Part shown: piece by piece, positions 42,349-49,396 of the stretch
How the letters are laid out: every line of letters begins with the position of its first letter
Position numbering within the stretch: position 1 is the stretch's first letter
Assembly: GCA_002364215.1 (NCBI GenBank)
Contig: DEXQ01000007.1
Span: forward strand, 137,222 to 201,221
Length of the DNA: 64,000 nt
DNA from: Aequorivita sp. UBA3180
GTDB taxonomy: Bacteria > Bacteroidota > Bacteroidia > Flavobacteriales > Flavobacteriaceae
Direction: 5' to 3'
Made by a program: the position numbers and the translations under genes
The notes under the pieces: model-generated
The model's input: only the letters and a program-made list of their open reading frames with translations
Database searches by the model: none
Told to the model about the DNA's origin: nothing

Positions 42349-43098
42349 TCAACTAGCTTCTTCAGAATTTAAAAACTTTATAAAATCTTCAGTAGTACCA
42401 AGATTTTGGGTAACAATAAGGGGAATGGTATTGAATGGAGGGTCTAAATAGTGTTCCTTAATTTCAATCGATAAGTTATAATCCCTTTGAAAAATAGTAG
42501 CATACCTCTTTTTAAACCTTTTATAGTCTTCGAGAATTAAATTCTTTTCAACAGTTTTCTTTTCCTGAATATAGATGCTTCCAGCTTTAATACTAACTTT
42601 AATGAAAAAGGGTAGTATAAATAGGGTTAATAATGTAATGGTTACCATCCAGATCCAAGGAAATTTAGAATGAATGGTACGTAAACTGAGAAGTATTTTT
42701 CCTTCATAATCCGCTAATGTCAATTTTTCAAAGACTGTAAAAATTAAAAACGATTCAAAACCCTTTATAATCAATAACCCTATAAACCCCACAAAAATTA
42801 ATCGACCTAATAAGGAAGCCAAGTAACTTAAACTAAATGTTTTTTCATTCTTGTTTAATGTGGTTAGGCAAAGCTTGTAGATATTCATAAAAACGATGGT
42901 CACAAATGCGCCCAACAACAGGGCGATAAAAATGTCTACAAATATGATTTCAAAAAACTGATACAATCCCAATAGTGAGATAATATAATTTATGCCCATC
43001 ACCACACCCGAAAAGGTGAAGACCCTTCGGGTTTTTTTACTGGCCTGATACAAAATTTGATAATCCTCACAGGCCATTTTCCAAAGCGTTAGTTGCAT
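42349..43098 (-). CDS. Membrane protein, related in layout to its DUF4407 neighbour
   Basis: About 249 residues, start taken at ATG 43098 (MQLTLWKMACEDYQIL), four bases after the DUF4407 stop; an upstream ATG at 43191 would overlap that gene. Four membrane helices: GVVMGINYIISLLGLY, IFIALLLGAFVTIVFM, LIFVGFIGLLIIKGFES and WMVTITLLTLFILPFF, with cytosolic segments between and after. The opening (ACEDYQILYQASKKTRRVF followed by the helix) resembles the start of DUF4407 proteins, so it may be a diverged relative. Function unknown. Confidence 0.6.
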   Translation of the reverse strand: MQLTLWKMACEDYQILYQASKKTRRVFTFSGVVMGINYIISLLGLYQFFEIIFVDIFIALLLGAFVTIVFMNIYKLCLTTLNKNEKTFSLSYLASLLGRLIFVGFIGLLIIKGFESFLIFTVFEKLTLADYEGKILLSLRTIHSKFPWIWMVTITLLTLFILPFFIKVSIKAGSIYIQEKKTVEKNLILEDYKRFKKRYATIFQRDYNLSIEIKEHYLDPPFNTIPLIVTQNLGTTEDFIKFLNSEEAS

Positions 43099-43102
43099 GT
43101 TA

Positions 43103-44287
43103 TCAAGATTTAGAGGTAGTGATATAATCTTCAAGATTCGTATCCAGTTTGTCGATTTCCTTTTGTACCCATTTATCAATAATATTTTCATTGAGTTTTT
43201 GTTGCGCTACCAAAAGCTGCTTTTTCTCGTGTATTAATTTTTGGGCTTGGTGGTGTTCTACCTTAATACGCTCTTGGCCCTTTTTGTCCTGGTAGTAATC
43301 GTAATGGATTTCTATCCCCTGTTCTGCTAGCAATAGCTCCCTTACATTATCCTTCATATAATTATACGGTCCTTTGGTAAGCATCATCTTAAAGAAAATT
43401 GGAGTCAATTCTATTGCCATGAATAACAGCGTAATAAATAATGAAATCCAAAAACCTGCGAGTTCATGAGCCAATTTTATACGCTCCAAAAGTCCGTCAA
43501 GACCGGCTGCTACTGTCTGGTTTTTCTTTAATTCTGCATCGAGTTCTTTCGCGAGTGTCTCTCTTTGATTTTTAAATTTTGATAACTCACTGGAGTTTTT
43601 TGTATCAAATTGCTCTAATTCATTTTGATATTTTATAACAAAGACTTTTAATGCTCTAGCAATTTCCCCTTCGCCTCTCCCTGCAGCATTTTTTCCTTGT
43701 ACTTCATTGGTATAATTTGTTTCTGCCTCTGTTAGTTTATCAAGTATTTCGTAACGTTTTTTTTCAATAGCCTCAAGCTGTGTGTCAAGGGCAGCGAAAC
43801 GTTCCGCATAATTTGCGCGCGTATTTATCTCATAATCCTTCTGAAGCTTCTGTTGCTCTTCATATAGTGCCGCATCTATTTCACTTTTAAACATTCGAAT
43901 CTCGACAGGCTTGGATATGGTTATAGCGATTATAATTCCCATACACAAGCGGGGGATGGCCCCTCCCAATTCACCCCAGGTTATTTTTTCGGTTCCATCG
44001 CCCACACCACTGGCAGCGACAATAAAACGGTCAATATTGAAAATTATCAATCCCCAAATAATACCGAAGATAATGGCTTTAATAGCGGTTGGCCAGTGAG
44101 TCTCTGTTTCAAGTACGGAACCATTGGGTTCAAAAATGGTGTACATGGCATAACCGCCAGCAAGGGCGGCCATAAATCCCGTGGCGACTACCACCCCGCC
44201 CAAACATGCATATTTAACCTGATCGGAATAGGTAGACCTTTGTAGTATGTAGCTATCCGAACCAGCGGCTTTCCATAATAACTTCAT
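43103..44287 (-). CDS. DUF4407 domain membrane protein
   Basis: About 394 residues, start taken at MKLLWKAAGSDSYILQRSTY (ATG 44287), the usual DUF4407 beginning; an upstream ATG (44329) adds 14 residues and more overlap with the previous gene. Helices occur at YACLGGVVVATGFMAALAGGY and TAIKAIIFGIIWGLIIFNID, and the family-type IPRLCMGIIIAITISKPVE segment follows. A long coiled coil (about residues 165-265, rich in Glu/Lys/Gln) precedes a final helix (GFWISLFITLLFMAIELTP). The family is widespread in Bacteroidota and Actinobacteria, with unknown function. It overlaps the previous gene by 35 bp, so the unit is tightly linked. Confidence 0.82.
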   Translation of the reverse strand: MKLLWKAAGSDSYILQRSTYSDQVKYACLGGVVVATGFMAALAGGYAMYTIFEPNGSVLETETHWPTAIKAIIFGIIWGLIIFNIDRFIVAASGVGDGTEKITWGELGGAIPRLCMGIIIAITISKPVEIRMFKSEIDAALYEEQQKLQKDYEINTRANYAERFAALDTQLEAIEKKRYEILDKLTEAETNYTNEVQGKNAAGRGEGEIARALKVFVIKYQNELEQFDTKNSSELSKFKNQRETLAKELDAELKKNQTVAAGLDGLLERIKLAHELAGFWISLFITLLFMAIELTPIFFKMMLTKGPYNYMKDNVRELLLAEQGIEIHYDYYQDKKGQERIKVEHHQAQKLIHEKKQLLVAQQKLNENIIDKWVQKEIDKLDTNLEDYITTSKS

Positions 44288-44912
44288 GATACGGTCTGGG
44301 GTCGGACTGTGGTAATAATCTCTTTTCATCTTTGATGGTTTTGGTTAGTGTATTAAGATTTTTTTCTTTTTCTACTTTGAGTATTTCTTCTGTTAATTCT
44401 GATATATCCAAGGGTGGAATTTCAATTTTTAAATTTGCTATTTCTGGAATATTGTTTTTGATTCTTGAGGTGGAAGGCTTAAGCGAAAAGGAGGGTTTTA
44501 AGGAAGGAAAAACATTTTTGGATTTGAATTCTGATTTTAAATTCAGTCTGTATTCCTTTTTAAATATGGGCTCTGGGGGAGGGGTTTTTTGAACCTTTAT
44601 AAAATAAAGTTCAATTTTTTTAACAGTCTTTTCCTTTATGCCATAAAAGATTATTTCGACATTTTGAGTGCTTAAATCATTGGTGAAATGAAAGGCGTTT
44701 TGAGTAATTATCCTCTTTTTACTTCTATATATCACTTTAGCGTAAAGAAGGTTTTGCACATCCCAAGTTATTTTATTGGGTTGACCAATAATACCTATTG
44801 GAGCATCAACATACACATTGCTAGCTACCATCTTTCGATTAGTGATTCTATAAATAATTTGGCGATATGAAATCATTAGAAAAGCATATAGCCAATTGAA
44901 GAGATTTTTCAT
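44253..44912 (-). CDS. Hypothetical protein with an N-terminal membrane segment
   Basis: A 219-residue protein. The first 30 residues hold a short hydrophobic helix (LFNWLYAFLMISYRQIIY), followed by a beta-rich domain (VASNVYVDAPIGIIGQPNKI, NLLYAKVIYRSKKRI) and a charged tail with acidic helices (ISELTEEILKVEKEKNL). No recognised family. Its 3' end overlaps the DUF4407 start, and it follows the DUF4236 gene by 13 bp, so it is in the same minus-strand transcript. Probably a membrane-associated accessory protein of the DUF4407 unit. Confidence 0.6.
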   Translation of the reverse strand: MKNLFNWLYAFLMISYRQIIYRITNRKMVASNVYVDAPIGIIGQPNKITWDVQNLLYAKVIYRSKKRIITQNAFHFTNDLSTQNVEIIFYGIKEKTVKKIELYFIKVQKTPPPEPIFKKEYRLNLKSEFKSKNVFPSLKPSFSLKPSTSRIKNNIPEIANLKIEIPPLDISELTEEILKVEKEKNLNTLTKTIKDEKRLLPQSDPRPYHEVIMESRWFG

Positions 44913-44925
44913 CGTTTGTTGCCCA

Positions 44926-45177
44926 TTAGTTGCTAATTAGAAGTGAAACAAAAATTGCCGTGCTAATTAATAAAACCCCTACTACCAAGCATCCACTATT
45001 TTTGACCTTACTAAAGGTTTTTCGGTACGTCAATCCAGGAATACCGGAGCGAATGGAATACCCCTTGGAACTTAAGCTGCCTCTTTTGGTTCTAAAACTC
45101 GGGCTTACACCAGATTTGCTGATATTGAGGTCAAAGCCTTTACCTAGGTTTATCCGTTTTTGATATCGAAAGCCCAT
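44926..45177 (-). CDS. DUF4236 domain protein with a C-terminal helix
   Basis: An 83-residue protein. MGFRYQKRINLGKGFDLNIS, KSGVSPSFRTKRGSLSSKG and SIRSGIPGLTYRKTF match the DUF4236 N-terminal motif, a small beta-hairpin region found at the start of many bacterial proteins of unknown function. The rest is one membrane helix (VVGVLLISTAIFVSLLI), so this is a minimal member. It lies 48 bp after the YegP-like gene in a minus-strand series that starts at palindrome J. Confidence 0.75.
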   Translation of the reverse strand: MGFRYQKRINLGKGFDLNISKSGVSPSFRTKRGSLSSKGYSIRSGIPGLTYRKTFSKVKNSGCLVVGVLLISTAIFVSLLISN

Positions 45178-45225
45178 ATTGATTTTTAAAATATAAGACC
45201 TTATAAAATTTTTTATCTCTTCATT

Positions 45226-45408
45226 CTAGGATTGGTCATCAATTTCGGCATTTGGCGCATTAGACTTAACCGACTGTATTCCATTTTTACAACCAACTTT
45301 GGTTTCATACATTTCACTAGTAGCAATAATCTGTGAGTTCACAGCGTGTAAATTGAAATAATACTTATCGTTACTACTTTTTTTGATAACAAATTTTGGA
45401 TATGCCAT
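45226..45408 (-). CDS. YegP/DUF1508 family protein
   Basis: A 60-residue protein with one copy of the DUF1508 repeat: KFVIKKSSNDKYYFNLHAVNSQIIATSEMY, then CKNGIQSVKSNAPNAEIDD. Typical YegP proteins have one or two such repeats; this is the single-repeat form, and family members are linked to stress. It is the first gene after palindrome J, with the -7 box TAAGTTTG 26 bp upstream of the start, and probably leads a long transcript down to 39340. Confidence 0.85.
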   Translation of the reverse strand: MAYPKFVIKKSSNDKYYFNLHAVNSQIIATSEMYETKVGCKNGIQSVKSNAPNAEIDDQS

Positions 45409-45433
45409 ATTGATAGATTTTTTGATTAATATT

Positions 45434-45478
45434 CAAACTTAAGGCACTTAAAAAGGAAAGTTTTACGGAAAACCGTAA
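45434..45478 (-). promoter_or_regulatory. Palindrome promoter J (YegP gene)
   Basis: Perfect palindrome at 45463-45478, 21 bp, then the -7 box TAAGTTTG (45441 to 45434 on the minus strand). There is no CTCCC tract or second box upstream, unlike the island modules. Confidence 0.8.
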
Positions 45479-45498
45479 GATGGTATTTATTTCAACTA

Positions 45499-46548
45499 TT
45501 ATAAATAATTATCAACCGTTTTCAAAAGTGCATCCTCAAATTTATAGATGTCTTCTATTGATTGAATTGGTTCACGGGTTTCATTTTTCTTATCATCAAA
45601 AACTCCCAAGTATTTATTACCTCCATTTAAATGAAGTCTGCATAAGGGCTTACGATTGTTGTCATCCAATAGGATTCCGAAATAAGATTGGGTGTCACGG
45701 TGAATTATTCTGCTTACTGGCAGTTTTCTTCTCAGTATTGCCACTACAATTCGAAAGCCTTCCATTTCCTCTTCAGTAGTTATTATTTTGCTTTCCGGTT
45801 CTTGGGTTTCAACATTATCTTCTTGCTGTTTTTCTGCTTCCTTGTTAATAGCCGCATTTAAACGATCATTAACTTTTTCACTGATGGTTTGGTTGAAGGC
45901 CTTTTGAACAAGCTCTTTAAACTCTTCCATCACGCGTTCGGTGAGCCTGCCAGAATATGCTTTATTCGCAAAGAGCCTCACAAAATCATGTGAGGGAATG
46001 ATAAGCTCTTCTGATATTAATCTTTTGATTTCCCTTGTATATTTAAGGGAGCTGGCATTGTCCACAATAGAGTCTACATCGAAATTTGATTTGTGGAATT
46101 TGGCTATTTCATTTACCATATTTTCCTTTACCGTAGTAATATCAAACTCTAAAAATGGTTTTTCGTCCATTTTATTGGGCTCTTCCAAATCTGTGTAAAA
46201 CCGGTATTCAATTCCATTTGTAAGCAATGAAAAGCGGGTTTTTGTTACGTGGAAATAACGGAACAATTGTGAATTATGTACGTTTAGATCCTCTCTCCAA
46301 TTTTTGCATTCTACAATCAGGATAGGGTTACCGTTCTGGAATATTGCATAATCTACTTTTTCGCCTTTTTTAAGTCCAAGGTCCGCTGTAAATTCTGGTA
46401 CAACTTCAGTTGGATTGAATGTATCATACCCCAGAATATTAATAAAAGGCAGTACAAAGGCATGTTTGGTAGATTCTTCCGTTTCTATTTTATCCTTTAG
46501 TTGATGTATTTTATCAGCTAAAGCTTTAAGTTGGTTGTGTAGTTCCAT
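45499..46548 (-). CDS. Type I restriction enzyme HsdR N-terminal-like nuclease protein
   Basis: A 349-residue protein. The N-terminal 130 residues carry the HsdR_N-like restriction fold: VLPFINILGYDTFNPTEVVPEF, KVDYAIFQNGNPILIVECKNW (PD-(D/E)XK residues Asp, Glu, Lys), and VTKTRFSLLTNGIEYRFYTD. There is no helicase motor, so it is not a complete HsdR. The middle part is helical and charged. The C-terminal 100 residues (IVVAILRRKLPVSRIIHRDTQ, SYFGILLDDN, RLHLNGG) form a domain typical of this stand-alone group. Such proteins are widespread in Bacteroidota and may be defence- or stress-related. It follows a CsgG-like lipoprotein gene by 26 bp. Confidence 0.82.
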   Translation of the reverse strand: MELHNQLKALADKIHQLKDKIETEESTKHAFVLPFINILGYDTFNPTEVVPEFTADLGLKKGEKVDYAIFQNGNPILIVECKNWREDLNVHNSQLFRYFHVTKTRFSLLTNGIEYRFYTDLEEPNKMDEKPFLEFDITTVKENMVNEIAKFHKSNFDVDSIVDNASSLKYTREIKRLISEELIIPSHDFVRLFANKAYSGRLTERVMEEFKELVQKAFNQTISEKVNDRLNAAINKEAEKQQEDNVETQEPESKIITTEEEMEGFRIVVAILRRKLPVSRIIHRDTQSYFGILLDDNNRKPLCRLHLNGGNKYLGVFDDKKNETREPIQSIEDIYKFEDALLKTVDNYL

Positions 46549-46574
46549 TTTGATATTTTATTTTATTGGATTTC

Positions 46575-47309
46575 TTAAGAACGTATAGCAGCTGCCATAA
46601 TACTCACATATTCCCTTACAAATTTTTCAAGCTTATCTTCTGGAATTGTTTCATAACCTTTTGTACTTGGTCTTCTTTCACCTTTACAGAAACTTAATCT
46701 AGGATAAACGCGGTCTAAACTTTTCTTATAGGCTACACTACAAGAGCAATCATCAGTTTTTTCTACACAGGGAACATAATTGAAAAGATAGCTTCCACCA
46801 TGCTTGTTGCCATCGATTACTGTAATTTTAAATTCAATTGTTGCTCCATTTAATAAAAAGTTATTCTCCTTTGCAATTGCTTCCTTTCCATCTTTTTGGA
46901 AATAAATATTGGTATTGTATGGTACTTCTGTATCTAATCGAACTAGTTCTAATATTAAATCTGTTCCAGTTAATTTTTTAATTTCAGAATAATTAATATC
47001 TTTTGACTTTCCTATAACCTCATTAAATAAACCACGATCTTTAACATCGAATCCTTCCAATAATAATTGCTTTTCAATTGCATTGTATAGATAGGAGTTT
47101 TGGTCTGACTGCGTTGATTTGTCTTCCGAAGTTGGTGCTTTTAAAACAATACTAGGTTTGGGATTTGCCTTCATATATTTTTTTATCTCATCAGTGGTAA
47201 TTATTTCTTTTTGATCTTTACCAGTAAGTTTTACGTAACCACGTTGCAAACTGCATGACCCTAATGTTGTTAGAATCATAAGAAGAAGTATCCTAGTTTT
47301 TGCTTTCAT
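46575..47309 (-). CDS. Lipoprotein with a CsgG/curli-like fold, putative
   Basis: A 244-residue protein with a lipoprotein signal (MKAKTRILLLMILTTLGSC, lipid at Cys19). The centre (YLYNAIEKQLLLEGFDVKD, then ELIKKLTGTDLILELVRL-type strands) resembles the CsgG-like or DUF799-like fold of outer-membrane accessory proteins. A Cys-rich stretch (PCVEKTDDCSCS) near residues 180-191 is unusual. It is the first gene after palindrome K (-7 box TAAGTTTG, 28 bp from the start) and probably co-transcribed with the HsdR-N-like gene. The fold assignment is tentative. Confidence 0.65.
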   Translation of the reverse strand: MKAKTRILLLMILTTLGSCSLQRGYVKLTGKDQKEIITTDEIKKYMKANPKPSIVLKAPTSEDKSTQSDQNSYLYNAIEKQLLLEGFDVKDRGLFNEVIGKSKDINYSEIKKLTGTDLILELVRLDTEVPYNTNIYFQKDGKEAIAKENNFLLNGATIEFKITVIDGNKHGGSYLFNYVPCVEKTDDCSCSVAYKKSLDRVYPRLSFCKGERRPSTKGYETIPEDKLEKFVREYVSIMAAAIRS

Positions 47310-47337
47310 TTTTTTTTGATTTAATTAAATATTGTTT

Positions 47338-47382
47338 CAAACTTAAAGCCTCTTTTTAAGGATATTTTACGGAAAACCGTAA
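47338..47382 (-). promoter_or_regulatory. Palindrome promoter K (lipoprotein gene)
   Basis: Perfect palindrome at 47367-47382, 21 bp, -7 box TAAGTTTG (47345 to 47338 on the minus strand). Confidence 0.8.
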
Positions 47383-47384
47383 AG

Positions 47385-47669
47385 TCAATAATTTTTTAAA
47401 ATAAATCCACTCAGTTCTTTTTCTGGAATTACTTTATGTTTTTTGGTTATAACTATTTTTTCGTTCCCCAAATCAATTATTTGGAAATGAGGATTGCAAT
47501 TGTTAACTCTGTAATTCAGCGCACGCAGTCCGGCTTTTAAACCTTCTTCTTTTGTATGGTTATAGACATAGTTTGAGCAGGACAACTTAAAGAGACACTT
47601 TCTCCTTTTGTGTTTTGGAATAATAAACCAATAACATTTAATGGAGAGTAATAAAATGTGCCTGATCAT
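47385..47669 (-). CDS. yidD: YidD-like membrane protein insertion factor
   Basis: About 94 residues from MIRHILLLSIKCYWFIIPKHK; an upstream ATG would extend into the previous gene without family support. It shows the YidD signature: PKHKRRKCLFKLSCSNYVY (basic, Cys, SCS-Y), then EEGLKAGLRALNYRVNNCNP (helix, conserved Asn/Cys). YidD is a small cytoplasmic peripheral protein that helps YidC insert membrane proteins. It overlaps the upstream DUF4177-like stop codon by four bases (ATGA). The chromosomal rnpA-yidD-yidC location is absent here, so this is an accessory copy. The C-terminal 30 residues are specific to this protein. Confidence 0.75.
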   Translation of the reverse strand: MIRHILLLSIKCYWFIIPKHKRRKCLFKLSCSNYVYNHTKEEGLKAGLRALNYRVNNCNPHFQIIDLGNEKIVITKKHKVIPEKELSGFILKNY

Positions 47670-47899
47670 TTTTTGAAAACTAACATATTGCTCAACACGG
47701 TAAACCCAGGTTTTGCGCCAAAACCAAAACAACCTGCATCCGTTGGAACTGTATTTGTAACAGTTTCCAATTGTAGATACGTCCAACCTTCTTCAGCTTG
47801 TTGGTTTATAATTTTTTCCAATTGCATAGACACGTGGTGTGGTGACCCAGTTTTGTGATCTACGTGTGCGGTAAAAGGGATAACTTTGTATTCCATCAT
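47666..47899 (-). CDS. DUF4177-like small protein
   Basis: A 77-residue protein. EYKVIPFTAHVD, LEKIINQQAEEGWTYLQLET and a Cys/Gly-rich end (GCFGFGAKPGFTVLSNMLVFKK) fit DUF4177-type proteins, in which the conserved W follows a helix. It starts with two Met codons (47899 or 47896). The gene is under palindrome L (-7 box TAAGTTTG, 20 bp from the start) and is coupled to the YidD-like gene by a four-base overlap. Function unknown. Confidence 0.75.
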   Translation of the reverse strand: MMEYKVIPFTAHVDHKTGSPHHVSMQLEKIINQQAEEGWTYLQLETVTNTVPTDAGCFGFGAKPGFTVLSNMLVFKK

Positions 47900-47919
47900 T
47901 TAAATATTTGTAGTTTTTC

Positions 47920-47964
47920 CAAACTTACTTTACCGAAATAAAAATCCCTTACGGTTTTCCGTAA
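47920..47964 (-). promoter_or_regulatory. Palindrome promoter L (DUF4177-yidD)
   Basis: Perfect palindrome at 47949-47964, 21 bp, -7 box TAAGTTTG (47927 to 47920 on the minus strand). In the gene direction the spacer is AAAA, while most other copies have TTTT. Confidence 0.8.
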
Positions 47965-48022
47965 GGGATAAAAAATCACCTATATATTCTCCCTACCCAT
48001 ATATATTAGGCTATCATTAGGT

Positions 48023-48067
48023 CAAAGGTATGGAAGGGGGTAGTGGGTATTTTACGGAAATCCATAA
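48023..48067 (-). promoter_or_regulatory. Variant palindrome promoter M, tandem to L
   Basis: On the minus strand the site reads TTATGGATTTCCGTAA (48067-48052), identical to variant H. The -7 box TACCTTTG follows at 21 bp (48030 to 48023). It lies 85 bp upstream of palindrome L (48052 versus 47967) with no gene between, so the DUF4177-yidD unit appears to have two operators in tandem. Confidence 0.65.
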
Positions 48068-48136
48068 CCTATTAAAAAAAATGGAAAACCTCATTTCGCA
48101 TCAAGACAAAATGAATGACCATTAAAAAAACCCTCC

Positions 48137-48520
48137 TAAATCGGAAACACTCCCCCTTTGAAGGGGGGGCAAGGGGGGATGTTAAAAGAAACCCTCCCCA
48201 AACCTATTTCCTGCACTGCTAGGTTTCTACCTAGCTTGTCCCCTAAGCATAGTAGACTAAATTCCACAGCTCGTCTTTGGACGGATAATGTTTTACTTTA
48301 TCAACAACTTCATAAATCGGAAACCCTCCCCCCTTTGAAGGGGGGCAAGGGGGGATGTTAAAAGAAACCCTCCCCAAACCTATTTCCTGCACTGGTAGCT
48401 TTCTACCTAGCTTGTCCCCTTAGCATAGCAGACCAAATTCCACAGCTCGTCTTTGGACGGATAATGTTATACTTTATCAACAACTTCATAAATCGGAAAC
48501 ACTCCCCCCTTTGAAGAGCC
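48137..48520. repeat. 176-bp tandem repeat, about 2.2 copies
   Basis: Copies start at TCGGAAAC, at 48141, 48317 and 48493, so the period is 176. Each includes a CCCCCTTTGAAGGGGGG-type palindrome, a GGTAG..TTTCTACCTAG imperfect hairpin and the block ACAGCTCGTCTTTGGACGGA. Copies differ by a few substitutions. The array lies in the 825-bp gap upstream of the DUF4177 gene, with no supported ORF. Confidence 0.85.
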
Positions 48521-48574
48521 TGTCCCGAGCTTGACTAGGGAGGGCTAGGGGGGTGTTATAATCCAGATGGCGTT

Positions 48575-48650
48575 CCCTGAGCGAAGTCAAAGTGAACACC
48601 GTCCTGAGTGGAGGAGAAGGCAAAAGCGGTCAACCTATGTCAAGGACATA
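48575..48650. repeat. Dispersed CTGAGCGAAGTCAAAG-type repeat
   Basis: GCGTTCCCTGAGCGAAGTC and CACCGTCCTGAGTGGAGGAG are of the dispersed type also seen inside the insertion at 22799-22874 (ACTTCGACAAGCTCAG). These are short genomic repeats, not genes. Confidence 0.5.
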
Positions 48651-48656
48651 AATATA

Positions 48657-48719
48657 CACGATTCACGTCTCACGTCTCACGATTCACGTCTCACGTCTCA
48701 CGATTCACGTCTCACGTCA
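48657..48719. repeat. Heptamer tandem tract (CACGATT/CACGTCT), nine units
   Basis: Nine consecutive 7-bp units in the order CACGATT, CACGTCT, CACGTCT, repeated three times; the last unit is CACGTCA. It ends right at the 3' end of the response regulator gene. Confidence 0.85.
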
Positions 48720-48724
48720 CCTAC

Positions 48725-49396
48725 TTAAATTAACCCGATATCCTTTACTATAGCCACCAATTGGGTGGTATTCCGGGCCTTAAAATGATCGCAAAGCTTA
48801 CTGATCTTTTTTTCGATGGAACTTACGCTGGCAGGCTGGATATTGTTTTTTGTAAAATTGAAGCTGATTTCTTTTTGTATAAAGCCCTGCGAGAGTAGCT
48901 TTAGAATTTCTATGTCGTAGTCGCTAATTTCAATCGCCATCTTTTTTTGAATGGCATTAGCTACTTGGGGGGAGAGATATTGTTTCCCTCCATACACATC
49001 CTCAATGGCCTGGGCCAATTGTTTTAGGCCATACCGTCCTTTACAAACATAGGCATCGGCATTGCACTGCAGTACAATGTTTCGTACTTTTTGCAGGTTG
49101 TCCTCTACGGAATAGGCAATTATTTTTAAGCCTGGGTACTTTTCCTTCAGTGCTCGAATTAATGTTTCGCCAGAAGGGTACTTTTGGCTACGATGGTCCG
49201 CTACAAACGAGAGATCTGTTATTAAAAGATCAAAAGGTTCCTTGACTAACATCGCCTTTTCAATTTGAAGAAACGCATCATCGCAATATGCAACTTGCGT
49301 AATGTGTTCTATATTCATTCCGTGCAGAACAGAAACAACTCCTTCGTTGATGCACTCCAGGTCATCTGATACCAATACTTTTTTAAACATACTCAT
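48725..49396 (-). CDS. NarL/LuxR-type response regulator
   Basis: A 223-residue protein. The receiver domain (residues about 4-130) has the acidic pocket VLVSDDLECINEG, phospho-acceptor Asp in FDLLITDLSF, and AYVCKGRYG with the conserved Lys. The output domain has a GerE-like HTH: DYDIEILKLLSQGFIQKEIS, then SSIEKKISKLCDHFKA as the recognition part. It overlaps the kinase gene by four bases. It is the closest LuxR-type regulator to the palindrome modules, and such proteins bind inverted repeats as dimers, but nothing in the sequence proves the link. An alternative start is Met3. Confidence 0.85.
   Translation of the reverse strand: MSMFKKVLVSDDLECINEGVVSVLHGMNIEHITQVAYCDDAFLQIEKAMLVKEPFDLLITDLSFVADHRSQKYPSGETLIRALKEKYPGLKIIAYSVEDNLQKVRNIVLQCNADAYVCKGRYGLKQLAQAIEDVYGGKQYLSPQVANAIQKKMAIEISDYDIEILKLLSQGFIQKEISFNFTKNNIQPASVSSIEKKISKLCDHFKARNTTQLVAIVKDIGLI

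Noticed and set aside
43099..43191. Upstream start for the membrane protein ending at 42349
   Set aside because: It would overlap the DUF4407 gene by about 90 bases; the ATG four bases after the DUF4407 stop gives the expected operon spacing.
47670..47786. N-terminal extension of the YidD-like ORF to an upstream ATG
   Set aside because: The extension overlaps the DUF4177-like gene and lacks family similarity; the ATG overlapping that gene's stop gives a normal YidD start.
48141..48520. CRISPR array
   Set aside because: The repeats are a 176-bp tandem unit with nearly identical content, not short repeats with unique spacers, and no cas genes are present.
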